Positions 45,780 to 55,302 of a stretch of DNA of 62,000 nt are shown in pieces. Numbering within the stretch: the first letter of the stretch is position 1; every line of letters starts with the position of its first letter. The position numbers and the translations under genes were made by a program. The stretch is taken from contig MNCI01007974.1 in NCBI GenBank assembly GCA_015680685.1, forward strand, positions 64,001 through 126,000, in the 5' to 3' direction. The DNA comes from Gnetum montanum (Eukaryota > Streptophyta > Gnetopsida > Gnetales > Gnetaceae). The notes under the pieces were generated by a model. The model was given only the letters and a program-made list of their open reading frames with translations. It had not been told where the DNA came from and searched no databases.

Positions 45780-48653
45780 TGCACAAAATTGCTGGAGAAG
45801 ATCACACCGTCCCTAGGGGCAGTGGTTATGACGGACCTTCTCCAGCCTCTGGCCCATGTGTTGTGGTGGTGCAAATGACGGTTGCCCTGCAATAGCTGAA
45901 ACTTCTAGAGGTAGCCAGAAAGCCTTCAAGAGAGCCCTCATCTTTTCTTCTTTGCTTCTGAGGTTTTTCACGGTCTAGGAAGCTTCTCCAATGTGTGTTG
46001 GAACTAGAACTTCCCAAGGGCATGGCAATGCTGGAAAGAGTTCTTTTAAGTTGACAAACCAAGCTACAATGCTTGCGTTCGATGTCAAATGCTCGGATTG
46101 ATGCTTGAAACTACTGGTAGTCATTCATTCTACTAGCCAAGTCCTCCACAACTGTACGTTATCCTTCAAAGCTTGGGAGGAGGACCTTGAGTTCTATGCT
46201 TGTTGTTGCCAGCTTTTGTTTCATTGCCTTATGTGCCTAAAACTCTCCCTCATATAGGGAATATGAGGTGGCCACTTGCTTTTCTAACTCTGACCGCGGT
46301 CTCCCGAATGTGAGCATAGCCAGGTTTGCATATCAAAGGTTGGCCAACTTCATGTACTCTGTCATTTCCTCAATTTGCAGCTCCTTCAGGTGGATTTCTG
46401 CTTTGTTATACGCATTCAATCCATCGAAGATAGAATGTCATACATCACCTCCTTCTCGGAGCTGCTAGAGCACTTGGTTCATCTTGGCTTTGGTGACTTG
46501 AATGTGCTTCTCATTTACCTCCTTCTGCAATCCCAGTTGGTCCCTGTAATGATTTTTGACTTTTTCAAATTTCAGGGCCTCATTATTCCAAGCGGTAATT
46601 TTGATTGCAGACTTCTATCGCAATACCCAAACCTCCTCCATTAACAGATTTCAATTTTTAGTAGCCAACCTTCTTATGTCAGCGTTCACCCTGGCTAGCC
46701 CCTCCTGCTGTTGGTGGATGAAATTTTTCATGTGTTCATTCTTTGTACCAACATTATGCAAGCGATGAAGCTCCATTGCCAACCGTACGTTCTCCTCCCA
46801 AACCTCTGCCAAGTCCTTCTCTAAGTGATATGCTCAGGCATCTGCTATGAACTTGTCAAGGATTGTTGTCTCCCGTACATCCTCAACAACCTGAAGTTTA
46901 AGCTAAAGCTATTGAAAAGTTACATATTGGTGATTTCACGGTTGAGGATGGCTAGATTGGTAAGCTAGGATCTTAATTGGTCTACCTCAGTTGCCAAGCA
47001 CTGACAAGCGACTTAAGCAGCTTCAAGTTGCCCTTCCAAAATAAGGTTCGTTCCCCTTGTCAAGAGCAGCTCCAACTAGGTTGCAGTAATGTTGTCTGGA
47101 AGGTCAAAGACATCTGGAAATGGTTGCCCAGTTCCCACTAGTCGGTCCAATAGCTCTTCATGTTGGGCTACGTCAATCTGGCTATGCGAAGTTCTAGTAG
47201 ACACCTATACATCTTGTAGTCCATGAATGTTTGGTACAGGTGCTGCCAGTGCATTGAGAGCCATAGCGATTGTGTCAGCAACCACTTTGGCCACAACTTC
47301 TTCTTCCTAGTGCTGCATCACTAGGACCATCACCCCTTCACCATCTTCCAAGTGGACTAAAAAGGTAGCAGCATTCCTTAAAATTTTAGGGAACAACTGT
47401 TGGATTGATGTTGATACATCTCAGATGATTGGATTTGTTCTAGTTGGAACTTGTGCTTGGGCGGTGGAGAATATCGGCCCTACCCTTTCAAGTAAGCTAA
47501 CTGATTGAGCCACTTGCTCCAAGTGGCTCATGGCAAGGTGATAGACCGAAGGGTCTTCTCCTCCACCAGTCCTATTGGATGGCTCCTGCTAGCTCAAGAG
47601 TGTTTCCCAGATCTCGCGGATGTATTTTGCTATGTTCTACGAGCTCGGCTAGGTTGTTTGTGTAGGTGGTGGAGGTGGTTGTTGATCTTCCTTTGTCTGT
47701 GTGGTGGAAGGAGTTTTTTATTTCATCATTTCTCACCATGAGGCAATTGGGACATGCCAGACTACATCATTGGAATATTGTGCTATCCCTGCCCGTTTGC
47801 ACAACTTTCGGATTAGGCAGGAAAAGGGGAGAGCTTGTCTTCCACATTCATTCTCAATGAACCTCTTTTCAATCTCTAGAAATAGTAGTTGTGGAAGACT
47901 CATGGGAAATTTCCCACTCAAGTCGGCACACGCAGGAGTGGAGAAGGTTGTGATTTTACTAGGTCTTACCATTGGGTTTAGATGGTAAGACGCGATCTTT
48001 GTGTACACTTTTTCCACCATGGTTAGGAAGCCGAACTCATTGCGCTCTACCCCATAGCACCATAGGATCCATTGCACCTTTACCTCTAGATCAGTCTATT
48101 TTGGAATTTCTACCACATTTGCCCTAGTTTCAAGCAACCCCAGAGCATGTGTTATTACCTCTGAAGAGTAAGAGACATAAATGTCTTTGATTCTTACTCT
48201 AGACCCTGGTTTCTGATTCATCCAAAAGAGATAAGTTTCTCCTAAGTACCATTCACCACTGGTTGTGATGATTGGCCACATCGGAGAATTCTGTAGTTGG
48301 AGCCTTACGTCTTTTGGCGTGTTCTCGAGGAATGGTCCAAAATTTAGCTCTTGGATGACTGTCCATTGCACCTCTCATGGTGTGATGGCATCAAGGCAGG
48401 CTTGGGTTAGGGTGACCTCAAGCCGTGGTGCTATTTAAGGGGTCTCATTCCTGAGTGATTGCTAGCTGGGAATCTCCTCTTCAAGAATTTGATGAACAGA
48501 TTCCACGTCAGGTCTTTCACGGAAGGGCTCTATTGCATGAGAGTCCTCCACATGCTCTGGCAGTTGCACACCTCGTCCCCTTCCCATGTGTGGGTGCTTT
48601 TCCCTTGGTTGTGATGGTTCTTCGTCCCTTGGATGCCTTAGTTTTGGTGCTAT
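45780..48653 (-). CDS. D 3' ORF, about 950 codons, several stops
   Basis: The start codon is ATA in place of ATG (48653-48651), just after the acceptor. The protein begins xAPKLRHPRDEEPSQPREK, very basic. Then WTVIQELNFGPFLENTPKDV, WYLGETYLFWMNQKPG, IASYHLNPMVRPSKITTFST, and LPFSCLIRKLCKRAGI (about 47840-47793). A coiled-coil-like half follows. The end reads NLKELFPALPCPWEVLVPTH and EEKMRALLKAFWLPLEV near 46000-45870. It has the same strand as pol, directly upstream of the polypurine tract. The first half resembles the putative plant transposon protein domain; a function is not known to me. An env-like role is possible only by position, and I see no clear membrane segment. Confidence 0.65.
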
Positions 48654-48867
48654 CTGCAATCAAACATAACGACCTATTAGACCATTCATAAGTAGCTTAA
48701 GATGGTCTAGATATACCTTCTCAGTTTGACCAAGTTATGTTATTGGCACAGGCACACCGTTAAGCCTTCCGAAGCATTAATTTATGGGTTAGGAAATTTT
48801 TTTTGTAATTAACAACTAATTAATTAATTACACAAAGGCACCCCCCCCCCCACGACTGAGAGAATAC
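48654..48867 (-). other. predicted 5'-UTR intron before D 3' ORF
   Basis: Donor CCGAAG|GTATTC (48868/48867) and acceptor TTTGATTGCAG ending at 48654, 214 bases. Inside lies an 11-base C run on the plus strand (48841-48851) and a TTAATTAATTAATT stretch. Both splice sites match the equivalent sites in B copy 1. Confidence 0.6.
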
Positions 48868-49120
48868 CTTCGGTTGCTTAAAAGGGAAAGGATGCAGTTG
48901 ATGCGGACTCGCGATGGAATGTAGGTGCATTGGGAAAGGTTAGGCAGAAAAATGGCAAAAACTCTCCTCAATTTGGACTCCAAATGATGAAAAATGGCAA
49001 AGTGCGGTGGGTTATATATAGGGGTTAGGTGCTGCGTTGACGGGGCCATGTATATGCAGTCATTGCATTGACGGGGCCCTATCGATGCAGGGGTGTTCCC
49101 CCGTTGACCACCATTGACCA
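48868..49120 (-). promoter_or_regulatory. internal promoter of D 3' ORF
   Basis: On the minus strand: TGCATCGATAGGGCCCC (49089-49073), CATATACATGGCCCCGTC, then TATATATAAC (49021-49012) and about 140 bases of exon to the donor at 48868. D's own LTR has TGCATCGATGTGGGCCC (58846-58830) and GTATACATGGC ahead of its TATA box. The match is specific to D; B and G spacers carry their own LTR's version. Confidence 0.7.
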
Positions 49121-50629
49121 ATCCATATAAAGCCCAAAATGATGAATTTGAATCCCAAATTGAGATGGTTGAAGCATGTGAGAGGCTCGAACATGGCTAA
49201 GGACATGAGGAAGATAAGTAAGTGCGAAAAAGAGACAAAAATAGGAGAACCAAACTTCAAAAAGAACTCCGCAGGGAACAAATCGAGCGATGGGATCTGA
49301 AAACTAGTCAACCACAAAATCCAAAGGATGGGAGACTTAACAAGAGGAACCAAGGAAATGCAGGTGGGTCCTCCCCATAGCAGGCCATAGCCTTAGTAGC
49401 CCTTGCATAGCCCTCAACACCGAGGTCCATGGGTCCTAGTGTGAAGAAATGGTGTTTTCCAGGTAAGACTCCAACCCAAAAGATTCTGCCAAGACATGGA
49501 AACCCACGAAAATCACGAAAAACCTTCACGACATAAAATAGGAAGTGAAGTAAGTAAGGGAGAACTGGATGAAGAGAGAGATGAGAGAATGGTATTCCAA
49601 TCATCAGGCATAGGAAACCCCATGTGGAGATGTGGTTAAGTAGCCTAATAGAACCATTCCGAAGTTTAGACCCAAAATCATCCACATTCAGTGACATCGC
49701 AGAAATAGAGGAAGTCTTGGCCATCCCCCAAGGAAGCAAGAATGACCTCATAGAGAACCACCACTCCAAAAAATGTGAAAGGAAGGAAGTGAAATGGGAC
49801 GAAGTTAGAGGGGACCAAGGAAGTCCCATAACTAGTGCAGTGGTCCATGAGAGGTGGTCTAAGGGGTGCGCTTTGAATTCTCACATAGTGATGTGATTTA
49901 TTTTTTTTTCGAGGGAACCACACCATGCAAAGACCCATGTAGGTTCACATGCATTTAACCAAGGGGTGTGCTTTGAATCCTCATGTTTTTTTTTTGAATT
50001 TTTCAGTGAGGATCACATCATGCAAGGTCAAACTACCCAGAAGCTTCCATGGAAAGGACATGGAGCAGTAGGAAATCTATAATGACAGAACAACAACCTC
50101 AGGGGGCATAATAGAATAACAAATATTACATTCCCCTTGAAGTCACACCTGATTCAAACCATTGGGTCATCCCCTAATCTAGGAACCACACAAGTCACAC
50201 ATTAATTAAAATGTTGTTAAGGTAAGGGGTTGCATGTGCTCAATAGAAGGAAAACCATGGAGTGGGTGAATGGGTGGATGACATGAAGTCACTGCCAATT
50301 TTATGAGCAGAAAGTAGACATAAAGTCCAAAAAAGGACCATGCGAGGATGGAAACTAGACAACTAGGGAGACGAGTGTACATCACCCATCACAATGAAAA
50401 TCATTCGCGCTAGACATCTAAAGACAACAAGACGATGAATTAGCAATTATGCAAAAAATAAAACATCCACAAAGAAATGAAAAAATAAGTAAAGAAAGGA
50501 AAAAATGTACAAAGAATTCGCAAACGTATAAATGATGATGAAAAACAAAAAAGTGTAAAACAAAAAATGAAGAAACGGTGATGGGTGTAGTGGAATAGGT
50601 CAGCAGGGATGACGGTCTCCCCCATGACT
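49121..50629 (-). other. D spacer between integrase and internal promoter
   Basis: It begins at the polypurine-like CAGTCATGGGGGAGACC (50629-50613). GAATTCAAAGCGCACCCC (near 49880-49860) and a second copy of the same phrase near 49980 link it to B's spacer. A 173-codon open frame (49829-49308) lies in it but has no recognised domain, and I see no counterpart in B or G. Confidence 0.65.
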
Positions 50630-50689
50630 GGGTGGAAAAGAGGAAACATGAAAAATGAAGCATGGATGACCTAGCAATGATGAGGTGGT

Positions 50690-51840
50690 TACACTGGTTG
50701 AATGGAGTTCGCAGAAAGGTTTCAGTTATTGGCGGTTGACTAACTATGTTCTGGTGGGGTTTGCAGGTTTGTGGATGAGTAAGGCCTTGGATGGGAAGGT
50801 TTCGAAGACAATGTAAGGTCCCTCCCACAATGTTTGAAACTTGGTCGGTTGGGATACATGTGAGGGATTCCAATACAACACCTTCTCTCCACATCTAAAT
50901 GTGACCTTCCGAATCCTAAGATCATGTCATTTTGTTGTAGGCCTTGTGGATCTCATTGGATGACAGAGCCACTAATCGGTTCTCATCTAGCACACTTAAA
51001 TTGATCAGTTGTTCATGTTGTGCTAGTGGTAGGTCAAGGCCTAAGTCACTAGCAGTGGATAGTGTGTGGAGTTTGGCTTGAATTGGAAGTCTTGGCAACT
51101 TCCCGTACACTAACTCATAGGGAGAGTACCCTACAAGAAGTTTCCAAGTGGAGCGATAGGCCAATAGGGCATCATTAAGCTTAGTGCTCCAATCCCTCTT
51201 GTATTTGCTGATGGTTCAGGTAAGGATCTTGGTGATCTCCCTATTGGTGACTTCGGCTTGCCTATTGGCTTGGGGGTGATAGGGAGTTGTGAATTCATGC
51301 GTTACCCCTAAGCGTTGCATGATTTTTTGAAAAGTGACACCCGTAAAGTGAGTTCCATTATCAGAAATGAGTGCATGTGTTACTCCAAACCTGTTAACGA
51401 TTTGTTGTTGGAAAAATTGTGCAGTATTGTTAGAACAATAATTGACGACAGCTGTTTCTTCAGCCCACTTTGTACAGTAGTCCACAGCTACGATGATGTA
51501 TGCATTTTCATTTGACAGGGGTGTTGAGGTCCACTGTTGAGGTCCCTCCAACCGTGCCGTCATCCCACCATCCCTCTGGCATCGTTTGAAGGAGTGGACG
51601 AACCATTGTACATCCCTGAAGATGGTGGGCCACTAATACCTTGCAAGCAGGATCTTAATGGCTATGCGATGTCCAGCATAGTGGCCCCCACAAGGGCCCT
51701 CATGAGCATCCTGGAGGATGCGCAACATATCATCATTAGGGACACACCATCGAACCAATCCATCTATGCACACCTTGTAAAGGTGGCCAGTGATTTCCAT
51801 GAAATGCTTGGCCTTATGGAGAAACTATAGTTTCTGCCGA
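50690..51840 (-). pseudogene. pol: D integrase (DD35E), near intact
   Basis: The HHCC finger region reads DAHEGPCGGHYAGHRIAIK near 51720-51670, but the second Cys pair has changed (SFKRCQ). The catalytic core is VAVDYCTKWAEE, then LISDNGTHFTG, and QAEVTNREI. Exactly 35 residues separate the second Asp from the Glu, the DD35E signature of retroviral-type integrases that join element cDNA to host DNA. The C-terminal part keeps WKLLVGYSPYELVYGKLPRL and a LWEGPYIVFETFPSKALLIH block. A stop in the finger (former Trp or Tyr) and a few shifts break the frame. Confidence 0.85.
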
Positions 51841-51889
51841 TGGTTCCACTCCTTTGGAAACTCTTGAGTGGTGAGGTAGGTGAGGATGC

Positions 51890-53270
51890 GGCTGAACCAA
51901 GGGTATTCCTTGGTCACTTGTGAATCAATTGCACCTATGAAGAGGAGTTCATTTGGAAATTGGTCAGATAAGGGCTCCTCCTCTTCTGCGTTATCCCATC
52001 ACAACCAAGACAAGTGGTGCGACCACATTCTCGGTCCCCTTCCGATCTACCATGGTAAGATCAAACTCTTGAAGAATCACCAGCCACCAGATTATGCGGG
52101 GGCTCACCGTTGGTTTTTTCATTAGGAACTAGATAGCACTGTGGTCAATATGCACAAACACCTTGTATCTGAGCATAGAGTGTCGAAATTTGTTCAAGGT
52201 GAACACCACTGCCATCAACTCCTTTTTGGTGGTGGTGTAGTTCAACTGAGCACCCACAATGCTACAACTTGCACAGTGGATATAATAGGAACATTTTTTA
52301 TCATCACACTATGTAAGCATGGCTCCCAAGGTGTAGTTAGATGTGTCCATCATGATGTGAAAGGGTTTGGATCAATTAGGGGCTCATAGAACTAGAGTTT
52401 CTACGAGTTTCTTTTTTAGCACTTGGAATGCAGAATCACATTCTTTGGTCCAGATGAATAGAGCATCCTTCTTTGTCAGCTCTACCAATGGCTTGGAGAT
52501 CTTCGAGAAGTTTTCAATGAATCACCGGTAGTAACCAGTGTGTCCAAGGAATGACCAAACATCTTTGATGGTACTTGGTTGACGGGTAATTCCTTGGATA
52601 ACCCTGATCTTTTCAGGATCTACGCTGATCCCTATTTATGAGATGCGATGCCCAAACATGATGCCTTCTTGGACCATCAAATGGATTTTCTACCAATTGA
52701 GCTACACATTAGTGTCTACACACCATTTAAGAACCTACTCAAGATGGTCCAAGGCTTGCTCAAATGTGGCCCCATAGGTGGAGAAGTCATCCATGAAGAC
52801 TTCCACATCATTGCTAATTTGTTGCTAGAAGATGCTTAGGACAAGGCATGGGAACGTAGCGGGTGCATTGCACAGGCCAAACAGAATATTCTTGTATGCA
52901 AAAGTTCCCCATGGAATCGTGAAAGTAGTTTTGGCCTGGTCCTCTGGTGCTATTTGGATTTGGTTATAACCACTATAACCATCCAAAAAGCTATAGTAGT
53001 GGTGCCCTGCTATGATGTCCAACACCTGATCCACAAATGGGAGTGGGAAGTGGTCCTTGAAGGTCACCATATTGAGCAACTGGAAATCAATACAAACCCT
53101 CCACTTGCCATCTTTTTTGGGCATGATAATGAGTGGGCTAACCCATTCGCTATCGGCGATAGAGTAAATGAATCCCGCCTTTATCAATTGTTTGATTTCA
53201 TCTTGTACAACCTGCTTCAATTTGGAATTCAATCGTCTTTGTGGCTATCATCATGGCTTCATGGATAGGT
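51890..53270 (-). pseudogene. pol: D reverse transcriptase and RNase H
   Basis: RT reads continuously from IKQLIKAGFIYSIADSEWVS through MPKKDGKWRVCIDFQLLN, FKDHFPLPFVDQVL, FLDGYSGYNQIQIAPEDQAK and FGLCNAPATF to the catalytic VEVFMDDFSTYG near 52790-52760, both Asp present. Thumb and connection follow (VWSFLGHTGYYR, PLVELTKKDALFIW). RNase H is recognisable by YTTTKKELMAVVF and FVHIDHSA (the catalytic Asp kept) near 52250-52110. Several single stops (TAG, TAA, TGA at old Trp, Gln and Arg codons) interrupt it. It copies element RNA into DNA in active relatives. Confidence 0.88.
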
Positions 53271-53328
53271 CAAGATAGATCCGATGCTAGCAGACCCTGG
53301 GATCAAGTCTAGTCAACTCAGGATATGA

Positions 53329-54087
53329 CTATGCGAATGCAGCAACCCATTTGTTTACCACCTCCAACAAATTCTTCTTTTGTTCTAGAGCAAAGGTGGC
53401 ATTAATGATTATTGGCTTTCCATTTTGCAAAAATGCATACTCTAAGTGAGATGGTAAAGAATTTAACTCAAGGGGCTCTTGTTTGAAGCTCTCAGGGATT
53501 TCTAGCTTCCCCTTGTCATCTTGGTCATCAACAGTGAAGACCTGTTGATGAATCTCTTCCATTTCATCTCTGTTGTCGATGTAGGCTTGTACAAGCCCCT
53601 CTGATGGTTCCATGAACAATGTGCTGCTAGCAAGATCAGCTGTTAGCCACTGGGTGCCTTCTTGGTTAGTGGCTACTGCATAAAGGCATTGTTGAATGGG
53701 TGATTCCTCGGTACACTGGCTACATGCTTGAAGGGATATCCACTTAGTAGACCATAATTGCTGCATGCAGTTGCACCCTAAGTCACTGTACATGATGCAT
53801 GGAACACATTTCTTCTCGACCTTCCCAAAAGGATTTTCCTTGGAAATTTCAATGGATAGATCGTGGAGGCCTAGTCGTGCATCCACCGTGCTTAGCGAGG
53901 CCCTTCCCATGATGATTCAGAAGTTCTCCTTGCAATTATCTACCCGGATTACCAAGAAATTAGTAGGGAATGGTGATGGACTGGTCTGCTAACTCAAGCC
54001 AGATGCTGCTCTTCTTTAGCCAGGGCAGGTTCCAGTTCGTGTACATATCATGAGAGATCAAATTGACCCCTGATCCTGAGTCAAGAA
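53329..54087 (-). pseudogene. pol: D aspartic protease and linker
   Basis: The active site ILDSGSGVNLISHDMY (about 54087-54038) has the intact D-S-G triad. The second half is IxGRASLSTVDARLGLHDLS (53910-53855). The linker to RT runs LPSHLEYAFLQNGKPIIINA, the LPxHLKYAFL type that precedes RT in Athila/Tat elements. The open frame 53910-53329 has no stop. Upstream it is cut by solo LTR E. The N-terminal piece (LIYLQVVGNEPRKALL) lies on the other side at 55350-55300. Confidence 0.85.
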
Positions 54088-55297
54088 TGTATCATCCAAA
54101 ATTGTCGATGCAAGGCTGGAGTGAAACAAACACCGATAGGTCCCTGAAAGAAATACAACAGGCCCTACCTTCGCTTGAGGGTGAGCTGGAACTGGCGAAG
54201 GTAGAGTACCTTGGGTGGTTTGCATGCGGATCAGACAAGGATTTCCCAAAACGTATGCCAATGTGCAATACGCCGAGTTTTACATAAATGATGTGATAGA
54301 TGTAAATCAGAACGCAAGCGTGCAGGAATGCAACAAGAGATAAAGAAATACAAACAAAAAATGTAACAAATCTTAATAAAAAATGAAGTGATTTTATTGC
54401 AAAAATGAAGATTATAGTGCATCGATCTGAACGTAGTTGTGGGACTGACACAAGGCAGACAAAGAGCCCCAGTGGATGTAGATGGATGATGGTATGCTAG
54501 TTTAAACTGCAAGCACAACATGAAGGCTATATGTTCAGTGTGCAGGGTTGAAGTCCAGCGTGCAGTGTGGGTGTTCTCGATGCTCTAAGTGTGGATTGTC
54601 CCTGATTTCCCTTCAGATTTTTTCCCATTTTCCCCAACCCCTATCTAGTCAAAAATCCAGGTTTTTGTACAAGTTCGGGCATTAAATTTGGATCTGAGAT
54701 GGGGTGATTGGCTGTGGACTACTGGAATTTCAGATCGGGTGACAGGTGGCTACGTTGCCCAAGTGCAAAGAATATTACAACTATGCAGTGTGCTGCATGC
54801 CAGCGTGTACATGTTGGGCATGTGAACTCAGTGTACAGACTTGACTAAAACAAAAGAATTCATTTTTACAAACTACTGTTACAGCAGGAAGTATCCAATT
54901 AGACCCTCAGATTTGAACTCGGATGTTACGAGAATGCTCCTTGTGGATGTTCAGCTTAGTTGGACTTGATTTGACATGGTTCTGGAATATTTTCGCTGAT
55001 GTACGCTGTGCTGCACGCTTGATGGTGCACGCTGGGCGTACACACTGGGCGTGCACGCTAGGCATATAGGATGCATACTTAGTGAAAACCAAGTATTTCA
55101 GGCTCAAAAGTTTTCCGAGTTTGATGCCAGATGTTGCCGTAGTCTTCTGTGGATCCCGGGGAACCATTTCTTGCTCAATTCGACTCCATTTGAAGCTGTC
55201 CGTGAGGCCGTCAAGCTTTAGTCATGGTGGGGAGCATCACGATTTTAGCTCAATTCTTGTTGAAGAAGTACTAAGCTCAGAATTTTGTGGTGTTTTA
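54088..55297 (-). repeat. solo LTR E of the C/F family in D protease
   Basis: On the minus strand it starts TAAAACACCACAAAATT (from TGAAACACC) and ends GGATGATACA, 1210 bp, between AAGAA (54083-54087) and GAGAA (55298-55302), a target duplication with one transition. It carries GCACGCTGGGCGTACAC-type units (55070-55000) and a perfect 10-bp stem CTACCTTCGC / GCGAAGGTAG (54204-54165). The insertion is five bases upstream of the catalytic Asp codon of the protease. Confidence 0.88.
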
Positions 55298-55302
55298 GAG
55301 AA

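Noticed and set aside
49308-49829. 173-codon open frame on the minus strand as a gene
   Set aside because: It lies in the spacer of D, has no recognised domain, and I found no matching open frame in the spacers of B or G.
50418-50894. 158-codon open frame on the minus strand
   Set aside because: Its first half overlaps the integrase C-terminus in another frame and the rest is spacer; it is a shadow.
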